Source: Pseudomonas zanjanensis (GTDB taxonomy: Bacteria; Pseudomonadota; Gammaproteobacteria; Pseudomonadales; Pseudomonadaceae). Taken from it: 64,000 nt of DNA. The stretch covers positions 3,038,001 to 3,102,000 of the forward strand of contig NZ_JABWRB020000001.1 in the NCBI RefSeq assembly GCF_014268745.2, written 5' to 3'. Within the stretch, counting starts at the first letter, position 1, and each line of letters starts with the position of its first letter. The translations under genes were made by a program, and so were the position numbers. Positions 51,542 through 64,000 of this stretch are shown here, one piece after another. The notes beneath the pieces are model-generated. The model made no database searches and had not been told where the DNA came from. It saw only the letters and a program-made list of their open reading frames with translations.

Positions 51542-52936
51542 TCAGACCTGCCCCTGAGCCCCTTCAAACCAAGCCAACTTCTCACGCAACTGCACCACTT
51601 CCCCAACAATCACCAACGTCGGCGCATGCACCTCATGCTCGGCCACCAGACGCGGCAAATCCGCCAACGTGCCGGTAAAAACCCGTTGGTTGGACGTCGT
51701 ACCCTGCTGAATCAACGCCGCTGGCGTGTCCGCCGCACGGCCGTGCTTGATCAGCTCGTTGCAGATCATCGGCAAGCCAACCAAACCCATGTAGAACACC
51801 AGCGTCTGCGCCGGGGACACCAGGTCGGCCCACGGCAGATCGCTGGTGCCGTCCTTGAGATGGCCGGTGATGAAACGCACCGACTGGGCGTAGTCGCGAT
51901 GGGTCAGCGGGATCCCGGCGTAGGCCGCGCAACCACTGGCGGCGGTGATGCCTGGGACGACCTGGAACGGGATGCCATGGGCCGCCAGTTCCTCGATCTC
52001 TTCCCCGCCACGGCCGAAAATGAACGGATCACCGCCCTTCAACCGCACCACACGCTTGCCCTGGCGGGCCAGGTCGACCAATTGCTGGTTGATCTGGTCC
52101 TGGGGCACGGCATGGTCGGCGCGGCGCTTGCCGACGTAGATGCGCTCGGCGTCGCGCCGGCACAGTTCCAGGATCGCCGGGGCCACCAGGCGGTCGTACA
52201 ACACCACGTCCGCCTGCTGCATCAGGCGCAAGGCGCGGAAGGTCAGCAGGTCCGGATCACCCGGCCCGGCCCCCACCAGATAGACTTCGCCCGGCGCGTT
52301 CGGCGCCTGGCCGTCGATCTTTTCCCGCAGCAAGCGCTCGGCCTCGCCGCCCTGCCCGGCCAACTGACGGTCGGCGATGGGGCCTTGGAACACTTCTTCC
52401 CAAAATGCCCGGCGCTGCTGGACATCGGGGAACAAACCTTTGACCTGATTGCGGAAACGCGCCGCCAGCCCCGCCAGTTGCCCGTAAGTCGAAGGAATCC
52501 AGGTTTCCAGCTTGGCCCGGATTAGCCGCGCCAGCACCGGCGCATCGCCGCCACTGGACACCGCAATCACTAATGGGGAGCGGTCGACGATGGCCGGAAA
52601 GATCACGCTGCACAGGGCCGGCGCGTCCACCACGTTGACCGGCACGCAACGCTTGTGAGCGTCGGCCGAGACCTGGGCATTGAGCGGTTCGTCGTCGGTG
52701 GCGGCAATGATCAGCCCGCAACCGTCCAGATCCGTCTCCAGGTAACCGCGCTGGACACACTCGCCGCCGCTGCCACTGACCAGTTCCCGCAACTGCGGTT
52801 CGATGTCGGGTGCGACCACCCGCAGCAACGCGCCGGCATCGGCCAGCAGGCGGGACTTGCGCAAGGCAATTTCCCCGCCGCCGACCACCAGCACGCGGCT
52901 GCCGCGCAGGTTGTGGAACAGTGGCAGATAGTCCAT
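51542..52936 (-). CDS. cysG: siroheme synthase
   Basis: A 464-residue trifunctional enzyme that makes siroheme from uroporphyrinogen III. The N-terminal part (1-210) is the NAD-dependent dehydrogenase/ferrochelatase ([20 protein letters not shown], and [14 protein letters not shown]). The C-terminal part is the SAM methyltransferase ([32 protein letters not shown]). Siroheme is needed for sulfite and nitrite reduction. It abuts serS (stop at 52937). Confidence 0.95.
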   Translation of the reverse strand: MDYLPLFHNLRGSRVLVVGGGEIALRKSRLLADAGALLRVVAPDIEPQLRELVSGSGGECVQRGYLETDLDGCGLIIAATDDEPLNAQVSADAHKRCVPVNVVDAPALCSVIFPAIVDRSPLVIAVSSGGDAPVLARLIRAKLETWIPSTYGQLAGLAARFRNQVKGLFPDVQQRRAFWEEVFQGPIADRQLAGQGGEAERLLREKIDGQAPNAPGEVYLVGAGPGDPDLLTFRALRLMQQADVVLYDRLVAPAILELCRRDAERIYVGKRRADHAVPQDQINQQLVDLARQGKRVVRLKGGDPFIFGRGGEEIEELAAHGIPFQVVPGITAASGCAAYAGIPLTHRDYAQSVRFITGHLKDGTSDLPWADLVSPAQTLVFYMGLVGLPMICNELIKHGRAADTPAALIQQGTTSNQRVFTGTLADLPRLVAEHEVHAPTLVIVGEVVQLREKLAWFEGAQGQV

Positions 52937-54229
<1,293 letters not shown>

Positions 54230-54232
54230 TTA

Positions 54233-54607
54233 TCAAAGTTTGGTCAAGGACAGGCCGGCCCACGTGGCGAGCAGCCCGCCGAATACGCTGATGGCCGCAT
54301 AGCCCAGGGCCAGCGGCACCTGCCCGCTTTCCAGCAGGCGCACCGTATCCAGTGAAAAGGATGAAAAAGTCGTCAGGCCGCCGAGAAAGCCAACCATCAG
54401 CCCGGCCCGCACCTCGATGGGCACTTCCGGGCGAATCAAAAACAGACCGTATAGAACGCCGATCAGCAGACAGCCCACGATATTAACGGCCAGCGTCGCG
54501 GTATAGAAGTGCCGCGGCCAATTTGCGTTGATCCAGTTGCCCGTGGCGAAACGCAACAAGGTGCCGGCAACGCCGCCAGCGGAAACGGCCAGTATCAAGG
54601 GGATCAA
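54233..54607 (-). CDS. crcB: fluoride channel CrcB/Fluc
   Basis: A 124-residue membrane protein with four TM helices. It has the family motifs [10 protein letters not shown] near the start and [17 protein letters not shown] with the central Thr/Phe residues. Fluc proteins work as antiparallel dimers exporting fluoride. Its start overlaps the rarA stop by four bases. No fluoride riboswitch is seen, since the gene lies inside an operon. Confidence 0.94.
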   Translation of the reverse strand: MIPLILAVSAGGVAGTLLRFATGNWINANWPRHFYTATLAVNIVGCLLIGVLYGLFLIRPEVPIEVRAGLMVGFLGGLTTFSSFSLDTVRLLESGQVPLALGYAAISVFGGLLATWAGLSLTKL

Positions 54608-55929
54608 GGTTTTCTCCGCTGCCGTGGACTCAGACGGTCCAGTTGCGCCAGGTGGTTGAGCTTCTCGCCGATCTTCAGCTCAAGGCCCCGGGGCACCGGC
54701 TGGTAGAAGCGCTGGGGGTCGAGTTCATCGGGAAAATAGTCTTCGCCAGCCGCATAGGCGTCCGGCTCGTCATGGGCGTAACGGTATTCATCGCCATAGC
54801 CCAACTGCTTCATAAGCTTGGTTGGCGCGTTGCGCAGGTGCAGCGGCACTTCGAGGGAGCCGTGTTCGGTAGCGCTGCGCATCGCGGCCTTGAAGCCCAT
54901 GTACACGGCGTTGCTCTTCGGCGCGCAGGCCAGGTAGGTGATGGCCTGGGCCACGGCGAGTTCGCCCTCCGGGCTGCCGAGGCGCTCTTGCACGTCCCAC
55001 GCCGCCAGGCACAGGCTCAGGGCCCGCGGGTCGGCATTGCCGATGTCTTCGCTGGCCATGCGCACCACGCGCCGCGCCAGGTACAGCGGATCGCAGCCGC
55101 CGTCGATCATCCGCGCAAACCAGTACAGGGCACCGTCAGGATTGGAGCCGCGTACCGATTTGTGCAGCGCCGAAATCTGGTCGTAGAACGCCTCGCCGCC
55201 CTTATCGAAACGCCGGCGGGTATCGCCCAGCAGGCTTTGCAACAGCTCGACGCCAATCTCGCTGTCGTCTTCGGCCAGGTCCGAGGCGTTTTCCAACAGA
55301 TTGAGTAAGCGTCGACCGTCGCCATCGGCGGCGGAAAACAGGATCTGGAAGCCTTCATCGCTGAGGCTCAAATGCCGCTTGCCCAGGCCGCGCTCCTCGG
55401 TCAGCGCCCGATGCACCAGCTTGCGCATCGCCGTTTCGTCGAGGCTCTTGAGCACATAGACCCGTGCCCGCGACAGCAACGCGTTGTTGAGTTCGAACGA
55501 GGGGTTTTCGGTGGTGGCACCGATGAAAATCAGCGTGCCGTCTTCGACGTAGGGCAGGAACGCGTCCTGCTGGGACTTGTTGAACCGGTGCACCTCGTCG
55601 ACGAACAGGATCGTGCGCTTGCCGTACTGCCCGGCCTGCTGCTTGGCGACTTCCACCGCCTGGCGGATTTCCTTGACCCCGGCCAGCACCGCCGACACCG
55701 TTTCGAAGTGCGCGTCCGAGACTTCCGCCAGCAGCCGCGCCAGGGTGGTCTTGCCCACGCCCGGCGGGCCCCAGAAGATCATCGAGTGCAGGGCGCCCTG
55801 CTCCAGGGCCTCGCGCAGCGGCTTGCCGCGGGCGAGTACATGCTCCTGGCCGACGTACTCATCCAGGTTGGTCGCGCGCAGGCGGGCGGCCAATGGCTGG
55901 GCAATCGGGGCGCTTCGAAACAGGTCCAT
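54604..55929 (-). CDS. rarA: replication-associated recombination protein A (RarA/MgsA)
   Basis: A 441-residue AAA+ ATPase acting at stalled replication forks. Walker A at residues 54-61 (GPPGVGKT), Walker [11 protein letters not shown], sensor [12 protein letters not shown], and the C-terminal tetramerisation domain ([13 protein letters not shown], here [13 protein letters not shown]). The ATG at 55929 is preferred over a GTG three bases upstream. Confidence 0.95.
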   Translation of the reverse strand: MDLFRSAPIAQPLAARLRATNLDEYVGQEHVLARGKPLREALEQGALHSMIFWGPPGVGKTTLARLLAEVSDAHFETVSAVLAGVKEIRQAVEVAKQQAGQYGKRTILFVDEVHRFNKSQQDAFLPYVEDGTLIFIGATTENPSFELNNALLSRARVYVLKSLDETAMRKLVHRALTEERGLGKRHLSLSDEGFQILFSAADGDGRRLLNLLENASDLAEDDSEIGVELLQSLLGDTRRRFDKGGEAFYDQISALHKSVRGSNPDGALYWFARMIDGGCDPLYLARRVVRMASEDIGNADPRALSLCLAAWDVQERLGSPEGELAVAQAITYLACAPKSNAVYMGFKAAMRSATEHGSLEVPLHLRNAPTKLMKQLGYGDEYRYAHDEPDAYAAGEDYFPDELDPQRFYQPVPRGLELKIGEKLNHLAQLDRLSPRQRRKP

Positions 55930-55975
55930 CACTACTTATGCAACCTCCACTGGGGTCCTGTTGCCGAGATTCCTT

Positions 55976-56063
55976 GTGGGAGCGGGCTTGCTCGCGAATG
56001 CGGTGTATCAATCGACATTATTGTTAACTGAAACACCGCATTCGCGAGCAAGCCCGCTCCCAC
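55976..56063. repeat. type B REP pair (88 bp)
   Basis: One inverted pair between lolA and rarA, inside the presumed operon. It may lower rarA expression relative to lolA by mRNA folding. Confidence 0.9.
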
Positions 56064-56081
56064 ATACAAGGTTCCGGCAGG

Positions 56082-56705
56082 TTATTCCTGAATCACATCG
56101 GCACCCTTGGGGATGTCGAACTTGAACTTGGACGCGGCAATCGGCTCATTCGCCTTGACCCCGGTGAACAGGATATTGGTGCGCTGGCCGACACTGTCGA
56201 TCAACTGCATGTCGTTGACCAGGCCATTGCGGAACGACAGGCGCAGGCTGTCGAACAGGCTGTCCTTGGTCTTGGGCTTGAGGGTGAAGTCAATCACGCC
56301 ACCGGCCTCCTTGGAGGTGATGTCGAAGCTCTGGCTGATCTCGGAAATGTCACCGGAGAGCAACAGCGCCGGGGTCTGGGTCAGGCGCTGGTCGAGGGTC
56401 TTGATGGTGACCTGCTCCAGGTCCGGGTCCCACAGGGAGACTTTCTTGCCATCGGAGACCATCAGCTGTTCGGCTGGCGCATCGGTGTGCCAGTAGAACA
56501 GGCCCGGACGCTGCAGGGCCATGTCGCCGGCGGTTTCCTGCAACTGGGTGCCGCTGCCATCGAGGGTCAGCTGGGAGAAACGTGCGGTCAGGGTCTGGGA
56601 GCCACCCAGCAACTGGGTCAGGCGAGCCACGTCCTTTTCGCCGGCGTGGGCCGACAAAGTAGACAAGGCCAGTACGGGCAATAGCAGCATGCGAATCAGG
56701 CGCAT
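56082..56705 (-). CDS. lolA: outer-membrane lipoprotein carrier LolA
   Basis: A 207-residue periplasmic chaperone that carries lipoproteins from LolCDE to LolB. Signal peptide at residues 1-22 (ending STLSAHA). The LolA body has [34 protein letters not shown] and [13 protein letters not shown]. The ATG at 56705 follows AGGA by seven bases; the one at 56717 is less well placed. It follows ftsK by 58 bp. Confidence 0.95.
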   Translation of the reverse strand: MRLIRMLLLPVLALSTLSAHAGEKDVARLTQLLGGSQTLTARFSQLTLDGSGTQLQETAGDMALQRPGLFYWHTDAPAEQLMVSDGKKVSLWDPDLEQVTIKTLDQRLTQTPALLLSGDISEISQSFDITSKEAGGVIDFTLKPKTKDSLFDSLRLSFRNGLVNDMQLIDSVGQRTNILFTGVKANEPIAASKFKFDIPKGADVIQE

Positions 56706-56763
56706 GGGAGTCCTCATGAAGTCGTGGGGGGGCGGGCGGCGCTTCAGCAGGCCGCCCGGGTCA

Positions 56764-59169
56764 TTAGTCGCGCATCGGGCCCGGCGCCAGTACTTCGCGC
56801 GAACCGTTGGTATTCATGGCCGTCACCACCCCGGCCATTTCCATGGCTTCGATCATGCGGGCGGCGCGGTTGTAGCCAATCTTCAGCTTGCGCTGTACGG
56901 CGGAAATCGAGGCCCGACGGCTTTCCAGGACGAACTGCACCGCTTCGTCATAGAGCGCATCGGTTTCAGCATCGTCGTCACCGCCACCACTGCTGCCTTC
57001 GAAACCGCTGCCGGCTTCTTCGACACCGTTGAGGATGTCGTCGTTGTATTCAGGAGCGCCGCGCAGTTTCCAGGCTTCCACCACGCGGTGCACTTCGTCG
57101 TCGGAGACGAACGCGCCGTGCACACGGATCGGCAGGCTGGTGCCGGGCGGCATGTAGAGCATGTCACCGTGACCCAGCAATTGCTCGGCGCCACCCTGGT
57201 CGATGATGGTCCGCGAGTCGATCTTGCTCGACACCTGGAACGCCATGCGGGTCGGAATGTTGGCCTTGATCAGGCCGGTGATCACATCCACCGACGGCCG
57301 CTGCGTGGCGAGGATCAGGTGGATACCGGCCGCACGGGCCTTCTGGGCGATACGGGCGATCAGCTCTTCGACCTTCTTGCCGACGATCATCATCATGTCG
57401 GCGAATTCGTCCACCACCACCACGATGGTCGGCAGCTTGTGCAGCAGCGGCGCTTCGTCGTGGATGCTCTCGCGGTGATACAACGGGTCAGTCAATGGCG
57501 TACCGGCCTCTTCGGCCTCCTTGACCTTGGCGTTGAAGCCCGACAGGTTGCGCACGCCCATCTTCGCCATCAGCTTGTAGCGGCGCTCCATCTCGGCGAC
57601 GCTCCAGCGCAAGGCGTTGGCGGCGTCCTTCATGTCGGTGACCACTGGGCATAGCAAGTGCGGGATGCCTTCGTAGATCGACAATTCGAGCATTTTCGGG
57701 TCGATCATGATCAGCTTGGCGTCTTCCGGGCCGGACTTGAACAGGATCGACAGGATCATCGCGTTCACCCCCACCGACTTACCGGAACCGGTGGTACCGG
57801 CCACCAGCAGGTGGGGCATCTTCGCCAGGTCGGTGATGACCGGCTTGCCGCCGATGTCGTGGCCCAGGGCCAGGGTGACCGGCGACTTGTGGTTGTCATA
57901 CTCAGGCGTCGACAGCACTTCGGAGAAGCGCACGATCTGCCGGTCTTCGTTGGGAATCTCGATGCCCACGGTGGTCTTGCCGGGAATCACTTCCACCACC
58001 CGCACGCTGGTCACGGCCAGGGAACGCGCCAGGTCCTTCGCCAGGTTGGCGATGCGGCTGACCTTCACGCCAGCGGCCGGCTGGATTTCGTAACGGGTAA
58101 TCACCGGGCCCGGATGGATCGAGTCCACCGAGACCTCAACGCCGAACTCCTTGAGCTTGATCTCCAGCAAGTGGCCGACGGCCGCCAGGGATTCAGGGGA
58201 ATAATTGAGCTGCTTCTTCTCGGCCGGGTCGAGGATCGAGATCGGCGGCAAGGTGCCTTCCACCGCGCTGTCGACGAACAGCGGCGCCTGTTTCTCTTTC
58301 TGCACGCGCTTGCTCTGCTCCGGCGGCTTGGGTGGGGCCATGGTAATGACCGGCGGCACCTGTTTTTCGCGCTCGGACATGTGCTTGCTCAACGCCTGCT
58401 CACGCTCGATCAGGCGTTCCTTGACCTTGGCCTGCTCGCGTTTGTCCGGTGTGGTCGGGGCCACCACGTCGTGGACGCGGTCGTCGACTTCACGCAGTTG
58501 CGCCACCAGTTGCTTGCGCTCGGTGCGCGCCGCCCACCAGCGGTTGACGGCGCCCTGGATCAGTTCGATCAGGTCGAGGGTGATCTTGCCGGTGACGTCC
58601 ATGACCTTGAACCAGGACAGGTCGGTGAACACCGTCAGGCCGAACAGGAACAGGGCAATGAACAACAACGTGCTGCCCTGGATGTTCAGGGCGTTCCTGG
58701 CCAGGTCGCCGAGGCTTTCCCCCAGGGCGCCGCCCGCCCCGGCCGGCAAGCCGGTGGGCGCATGGAAATGGATATGGGCCAGCGCGGCCCCCGACAGCAC
58801 CAGGAACACCAGGCCGATCAGGCGCCAGGAGAACAGCCAGCCGCTCCACTGCCACGGCTCGTGGCGCTGACGGAAGATCTGGTAGGCCTTGATCGCCAGC
58901 AGCAGCGGGAAAATGTAGGCGAAATAGCCCAGCACCATGAACAGGATGTCGGCGCTGTAGGAGCCGGCCGGACCGCCGAAATTCTGCACATCGTCGATCT
59001 TGCTGTTATGGCTCCAGCCCGGATCGTCCTTGCCGTAGGTCAGCAAGGCCATCATCAGGAACAGGCACAGGGCGCCGATGGCGATCAACGCACCTTCCTT
59101 GAGCCGGTAGTGCAATTGCTGGCGCCAGAGCGGAACGACTGGTTTGGGTGCTGCGGTGGATTTCTTCAA
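56764..59169 (-). CDS. ftsK: DNA translocase FtsK
   Basis: An 801-residue septal DNA pump that segregates chromosome ends and activates XerCD at dif. Four or five TM helices lie at residues 25-200. A linker of about 130 residues rich in charged residues follows (shorter than the E. coli linker, so the protein is of the Pseudomonas short type). The RecA-like motor has Walker A near residue 460 (GTTGSGKS), and a C-terminal winged-helix gamma domain ([20 protein letters not shown]) reads KOPS. Confidence 0.96.
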   Translation of the reverse strand: MKKSTAAPKPVVPLWRQQLHYRLKEGALIAIGALCLFLMMALLTYGKDDPGWSHNSKIDDVQNFGGPAGSYSADILFMVLGYFAYIFPLLLAIKAYQIFRQRHEPWQWSGWLFSWRLIGLVFLVLSGAALAHIHFHAPTGLPAGAGGALGESLGDLARNALNIQGSTLLFIALFLFGLTVFTDLSWFKVMDVTGKITLDLIELIQGAVNRWWAARTERKQLVAQLREVDDRVHDVVAPTTPDKREQAKVKERLIEREQALSKHMSEREKQVPPVITMAPPKPPEQSKRVQKEKQAPLFVDSAVEGTLPPISILDPAEKKQLNYSPESLAAVGHLLEIKLKEFGVEVSVDSIHPGPVITRYEIQPAAGVKVSRIANLAKDLARSLAVTSVRVVEVIPGKTTVGIEIPNEDRQIVRFSEVLSTPEYDNHKSPVTLALGHDIGGKPVITDLAKMPHLLVAGTTGSGKSVGVNAMILSILFKSGPEDAKLIMIDPKMLELSIYEGIPHLLCPVVTDMKDAANALRWSVAEMERRYKLMAKMGVRNLSGFNAKVKEAEEAGTPLTDPLYHRESIHDEAPLLHKLPTIVVVVDEFADMMMIVGKKVEELIARIAQKARAAGIHLILATQRPSVDVITGLIKANIPTRMAFQVSSKIDSRTIIDQGGAEQLLGHGDMLYMPPGTSLPIRVHGAFVSDDEVHRVVEAWKLRGAPEYNDDILNGVEEAGSGFEGSSGGGDDDAETDALYDEAVQFVLESRRASISAVQRKLKIGYNRAARMIEAMEMAGVVTAMNTNGSREVLAPGPMRD

Positions 59170-60448
<1,279 letters not shown>

Positions 60449-60524
60449 CGGTTAACCTTCCCGGCGGGTGCTCGTGACGGACGAGCCCCGTCACCCGCCC
60501 TCCCCTTCTACAAGCCGGACACTC

Positions 60525-61205
60525 ATGCTGACCTGGTTACAACGCAACAGCTTCGAATTTCCGCCACTGGCAAAAGCCATGCGCGATCCCAACGGGTTAT
60601 TGGCGGCCGGTGGCGATCTGTCGGCCGACCGGCTGATCCAGGCCTATCGCCACGGCTGCTTCCCCTGGTTTTCCGAGGGGCAACCGATCCTGTGGTGGTC
60701 GCCAGACCCCCGCACGGTGTTATTTCCCGACGAACTGCACATCTCCCGCAGCCTGGGCAAGCTGTTGCGCAAGCAGCGTTATGAAGTGACGTTCGACCAG
60801 GATTTTGCCGCGGTTATCCAGGCCTGCGCCGCGCCACGGGACTACGCCGACGGCACCTGGATCACCGAGGCCATGCAAACCGCTTATCTGGAACTGCATC
60901 GGCGCGGCTTCGCCCACTCGGTGGAAGTCTGGGACCAAGGGGCGTTGGTGGGCGGCCTGTATGGCTTGGCCATGGGCCAGCTGTTTTTTGGCGAATCCAT
61001 GTTCAGCCGGGCCGACAATGCGTCGAAATTCGGCTTCGCCATGTTGGTCCAACACCTCAAGGCCGCCGGTTTCGTGCTGATCGACTGTCAGATGCCCACC
61101 GAGCACCTGCACAGCCTCGGCGCCCGCTCGATCCCGCGTACGCGGTTCGCCGAGTATCTGGAGGCGCACCTGGACCAACCCAACCGTGCGACTTGGGTTT
61201 GCTGA
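60525..61205 (+). CDS. aat: leucyl/phenylalanyl-tRNA--protein transferase
   Basis: A 226-residue GNAT-fold enzyme that adds Leu or Phe to N-terminal Arg or Lys, making N-degrons for ClpS-ClpAP. Motifs: [38 protein letters not shown] and [19 protein letters not shown] chose the ATG at 60525 (MLTWLQRN). It sits in the same block as bpt and clpA, all of the N-end rule pathway. Confidence 0.94.
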   Translation: MLTWLQRNSFEFPPLAKAMRDPNGLLAAGGDLSADRLIQAYRHGCFPWFSEGQPILWWSPDPRTVLFPDELHISRSLGKLLRKQRYEVTFDQDFAAVIQACAAPRDYADGTWITEAMQTAYLELHRRGFAHSVEVWDQGALVGGLYGLAMGQLFFGESMFSRADNASKFGFAMLVQHLKAAGFVLIDCQMPTEHLHSLGARSIPRTRFAEYLEAHLDQPNRATWVC

Positions 61206-61262
61206 GCGACATCCGCGCTCCTGGCTTACAATTAGATTTAAAGCTCATCCGAGGGTTGATTC

Positions 61263-61970
61263 ATGACCGAGTTGGCGCGTTTGAAGTTCTATGCCACTCA
61301 GCCCCACTCTTGCAGTTACCTGCCGGAGGAGCAGGCCACGACGCTGTTCCTCGACCCTAGCCAGCCCATGGATGTGCATGTCTACGCAGACCTGTCGGAA
61401 ATGGGCTTTCGTCGTAGCGGCGACCACCTTTACCGGCCCCACTGCCAACATTGCAACGCCTGCGTCCCGGCGCGGATCCCCGTGGCGCAGTTTTTGCCCA
61501 ATCGCCAGCAGAAGCGCATTTTCAAGCGCAACGCCGACCTTCAGGTCCGCCCGGCCAAGCCGCAGTTCACCGAGGAATACTTCGACCTGTACCAGCGCTA
61601 CATCGAACAACGTCATGCCGATGGCGACATGTACCCGCCCAGCCGGGATCAGTTCTCGACCTTCCTGGTGCGTGACCTGCCGTTTTCCCGCTTTTATGAG
61701 TTCCGCCTCGAGGGGCGACTGGTCGCCATCGCTGTCACCGACCTGCTGCCCAACGGCCTTTCAGCGGTGTACACCTTCTATGAGCCCGAAGAGGAACGGC
61801 GCAGCCTGGGGCGCTTTGCCATTCTCTGGCAAATCAACGAAGCGCGGCGCCTGGGGCTGGAAGCGGTGTACCTGGGCTACTGGATCAAGAACTGCAAGAA
61901 AATGAACTACAAGACCCAATATCGGCCTATCGAATTGCTGGTTAACCAGCGGTGGGTTGTCCTGAGTTAG
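61263..61970 (+). CDS. bpt: aspartate/glutamate leucyltransferase (Bpt; arginyltransferase family)
   Basis: A 235-residue transferase that adds Leu to N-terminal Asp or Glu, a second N-degron route. The N-terminal Cys-rich region ([23 protein letters not shown]) and C-terminal [22 protein letters not shown] and [13 protein letters not shown] are typical. It lies 57 bp after aat. Confidence 0.93.
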
Positions 61971-62092
61971 CCCCCTTCGGCTTAAAAGCTAGAACCCCTT
62001 GGCTTGCCCCCCCTTTTTCGGGCACAATGCACGCCGCTTTTGCCTGGCGCAGTTGCACCGGGCCATTCACTGGATACCGAGGGCTTTACTGC

Positions 62093-62311
62093 ATGTCGAA
62101 AGAAGACAGCTTCGAAATGGAAGGCACTGTCGTCGACACCCTGCCCAACACCATGTTTCGTGTGGAGTTGGAAAATGGGCACGTCGTAACCGCGCATATC
62201 TCCGGCAAGATGCGCAAGAACTACATTCGTATTCTTACCGGTGACAAAGTGCGCGTCGAGCTGACGCCCTATGACTTGAGCAAAGGGCGCATCACTTACC
62301 GCGCTCGCTAA
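62093..62311 (+). CDS. infA: translation initiation factor IF-1
   Basis: The 72-residue OB-fold factor is complete ([20 protein letters not shown] at the start, [13 protein letters not shown] at the end). It binds the ribosomal A site during initiation. The frame stays open upstream to 61952, but the ATG at 62093 is the universal start. Confidence 0.97.
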
Positions 62312-62325
62312 CAAGTCAATACAAG

Positions 62326-62351
62326 ACGCCCGGCTGATGCCGGGCGTTTTT
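62326..62351 (+). terminator. rho-independent terminator of infA
   Basis: ACGCCCGGC and GCCGGGCGT form a 9-bp GC-rich stem with a 4-base loop, followed by TTTTT; 14 bp after the infA stop. Confidence 0.92.
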
Positions 62352-62355
62352 GTTT

Positions 62356-62988
62356 GTGGGAGCCAAGCTTGCTCGCGATAGCGGAGTATCAGCCAATATC
62401 AATGTCGACCGGACCGACGCCATCGCGAGCAAGCTCGGCTCCCACAGGGTCTTGGGGCGAAACCCAATCTGTGCCTTGCCCAAGACAAACTGTGGGAGCG
62501 GGCCTGCTCGCGATAGCGGAGCGTCAGTCAACATCAATGTCGACCGGACCGACGCCATCGCGAGCAAGCTCGGCTCCCACAGGGTATTGGGGCGAAACCT
62601 AATCTTGTGCTTCGCCCAAGACAAACTGTGGGAGCGAGCCTGCTCGCGATAGCGGAGCGTCAGCCAATATCAATGTCGACCGGACCGACGCCATCGCGAG
62701 CAAGCTCGGCTCCCACAGGGTATTGGGGCGAAACCTAATCTTGTGCCCTGCCCAAGACACACTGTGGGAGCGAGCCTGCTCGCGATAGCGGAGCGTCAGT
62801 CAACATCAATGTCGACCGGACCGACGCCATCGCGAGCAAGCTCGGCTCCCACAGGGTATTGGGGCGAAACCTAATCTTGTGCCTTGCCCAAGACAAACTG
62901 TGGGAGCGGGCTTGCTCGCGAAGGCGGTGGTCAGCTTGCATAGATGTTGAATGTGCAACTGCATTCGCGAGCAAGCCCGCTCCCACAG
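62356..62988. repeat. tandem array of five type B REP pairs, 136-bp period
   Basis: Units start at 62356, 62492, 62628, 62764 and 62900, each exactly 136 bp apart. The first four share the core with GTCGACCGGACC and the linker with GGGGCGAAACC; the fifth has a different core. It fills the convergent gap between infA and clpA. The rest (62989-63058) is the clpA terminator. Confidence 0.95.
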
Positions 62989-63015
62989 GAAGTCGGCGTA
63001 TTTCTGAAGCCAGCA

Positions 63016-63039
63016 AAAAGGCGCCTTTCGGCGCCTTTT
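63016..63039. terminator. terminator hairpin of clpA (bidirectional)
   Basis: AAAAGGCGCC-TTTC-GGCGCCTTTT: a perfect 10-bp stem with A and T tracts on either side, able to stop transcription from both directions. It lies 20 bp after the clpA stop. Confidence 0.9.
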
Positions 63040-63058
63040 GCTTTATTGCAGCTAACGA

Positions 63059-64000
63059 TCAGGCCATTTCGGCCGTGGTTTCGAAGTCGAAGGTCAGCTC
63101 GCCGTCCTTGATGTCGATGTGAACCACACCGCCATGCTCGGCCAGCTCGCCAAAGAGGATCTCCTCCGCCAGCGGACGCTTGATCTTGTCCTGGATCAAG
63201 CGAGCCATCGGCCGCGCCCCCATCGTCACGTCGTAACCACCTTCCGCCAGCCAGCTGCGGGCCGCGTCGGTGACCTCCAGCAACACACGCTTGTCTTCGA
63301 GCTGGGCCTGAAGTTCAGTAAGGAACTTGTCCACCACGCTCTTGATGACTTCATGGCTGAGGCGACCAAACTGGATGATGGTGTCCAGGCGGTTGCGGAA
63401 CTCAGGCGTGAAGCTCTTCTTGATCACTTCCATCGCATCGGACGAGTGGTCCTGATGGGTGAAACCGATCGAAGCGCGAGCCGCGGTTTCGGCACCGGCG
63501 TTCGTGGTCATGATGACGATCACGTTACGGAAGTCCGCCTTGCGCCCGTTGTTATCGGTCAGCGTACCGTGGTCCATGACCTGCAGGAGCAGGTTGAAGA
63601 CTTCCGGATGCGCCTTCTCGATTTCGTCGAGCAACAATACGCAGTGCGGTTGCTTGGTGATGGCTTCGGTCAACAGGCCGCCCTGGTCGAAACCGACATA
63701 ACCCGGAGGCGCACCGATCAGACGCGATACGGTGTGGCGCTCCATGTACTCGGACATGTCGAAGCGCACCAGCTCGATGCCCATCGCCTTGGCCAGCTGC
63801 CGTGCCGCCTCGGTCTTGCCGACACCGGTAGGACCGGCAAACAGGAACGAACCGACCGGCTTGTCCGGCGACTTGAGACCGGCACGGGACAGCTTGATGG
63901 CGGTCGACAGCGAGTCGATGGCCGCATCCTGGCCGAACACCGTCAGCTTCAGGTCACGCTCCAGGTTACGCAGCAGTTCCTTGTCGGAACTGGTGACGTG
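63059..64000 (-). CDS. clpA: ATP-dependent Clp protease ATP-binding subunit ClpA (5' end beyond window)
   Basis: The last 313 codons of clpA; the frame runs out of the right edge. The second AAA+ module is visible: TVFGQDAAIDSLSTAIKLSR, Walker A GPTGVGKTEA, Walker B VLLLDEIEKAHPEVFN, a sensor region (MTTNAGAETA) and the C-terminal D2 small domain (GARPMARLIQDKIKRPLAEE). ClpA unfolds substrates for ClpP and, with ClpS, degrades the N-degron proteins tagged by aat and bpt next to it. Confidence 0.96.
   Translation of the reverse strand, partial: HVTSSDKELLRNLERDLKLTVFGQDAAIDSLSTAIKLSRAGLKSPDKPVGSFLFAGPTGVGKTEAARQLAKAMGIELVRFDMSEYMERHTVSRLIGAPPGYVGFDQGGLLTEAITKQPHCVLLLDEIEKAHPEVFNLLLQVMDHGTLTDNNGRKADFRNVIVIMTTNAGAETAARASIGFTHQDHSSDAMEVIKKSFTPEFRNRLDTIIQFGRLSHEVIKSVVDKFLTELQAQLEDKRVLLEVTDAARSWLAEGGYDVTMGARPMARLIQDKIKRPLAEEILFGELAEHGGVVHIDIKDGELTFDFETTAEMA

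Noticed and set aside
52190..52206. Another TTGTACGAC match on the minus strand
   Set aside because: It lies inside the cysG coding sequence, matches only the first nine bases and is most likely a chance match.

Overview
This window is high-GC chromosomal DNA of a Pseudomonas, most likely from the P. fluorescens group. Three things show this. The block at 51.5-64 kb has the typical Pseudomonas order cysG-serS-crcB-rarA-lolA-ftsK / trxB-aat-bpt-infA-clpA. A tusDCBE-trpD2 operon lies next to it. Intergenic spaces are filled with the two REP families common in that group (GTGGCGAGGGAGC... and GTGGGAGCGGGC...). I see no tRNA, rRNA, CRISPR array, prophage, insertion sequence or defence island. The species is not determinable by eye.

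Layout. 0-5.5 kb: a partial delta-60 repeat protein, a nucleoside-hydrolase-like protein, a TonB-dependent siderophore receptor whose signal peptide is frameshifted, and a periplasmic solute-binding protein. 5.5-13.3 kb: small conserved and hypothetical genes, an exported alpha/beta hydrolase, GFA and VOC proteins, a LysR/Rid-family divergent pair, an atypical Nramp-family transporter and a MlaA lipoprotein. 13.5-18.2 kb: a two-component system and a KefF/KefC-type antiporter pair. 18.2-25.1 kb: regulators and oxidoreductases, interrupted by a 1-kb tandem array of REP pairs. 25.1-25.9 kb: a structured, REP-flanked segment with a DUF6124-like remnant. 26-29 kb: lactate permease, a lipoprotein and a PL7 alginate lyase. 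29.1-34.1 kb: a LacI-controlled sugar-oxidation operon (Gfo/Idh/MocA dehydrogenase, TIM-barrel isomerase, MFS symporter) with a perfect 18-bp operator. 34.3-37.7 kb: a TAXI-type TRAP transporter with DUF1850. 37.9-40.3 kb: a Tat-exported SMP-30-type lactonase divergent from an EamA transporter. 40.6-51.4 kb: a CAP protein, a regulator/beta-propeller pair, isochorismatase-like hydrolase, gamma-glutamyltransferase, small genes, the tus operon and a glutathionyl-hydroquinone reductase. 51.5-64 kb: the housekeeping block.

Main observations beyond gene calling. (1) A 15-bp motif (TTGTACGAC...) lies about 55 bp upstream of three genes, in the same orientation to each: the atypical Nramp transporter, the SMP-30 lactonase and the EamA transporter. 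This suggests a small FCD/GntR-type regulon. (2) REP pairs form tandem arrays with the same 136-bp period at three unrelated loci. (3) The 25.2-25.7 kb segment is dense in inverted repeats. (4) The siderophore receptor is separated from its start codon by one extra C. (5) A LysR gene reads through into a REP element for its last 20 codons.
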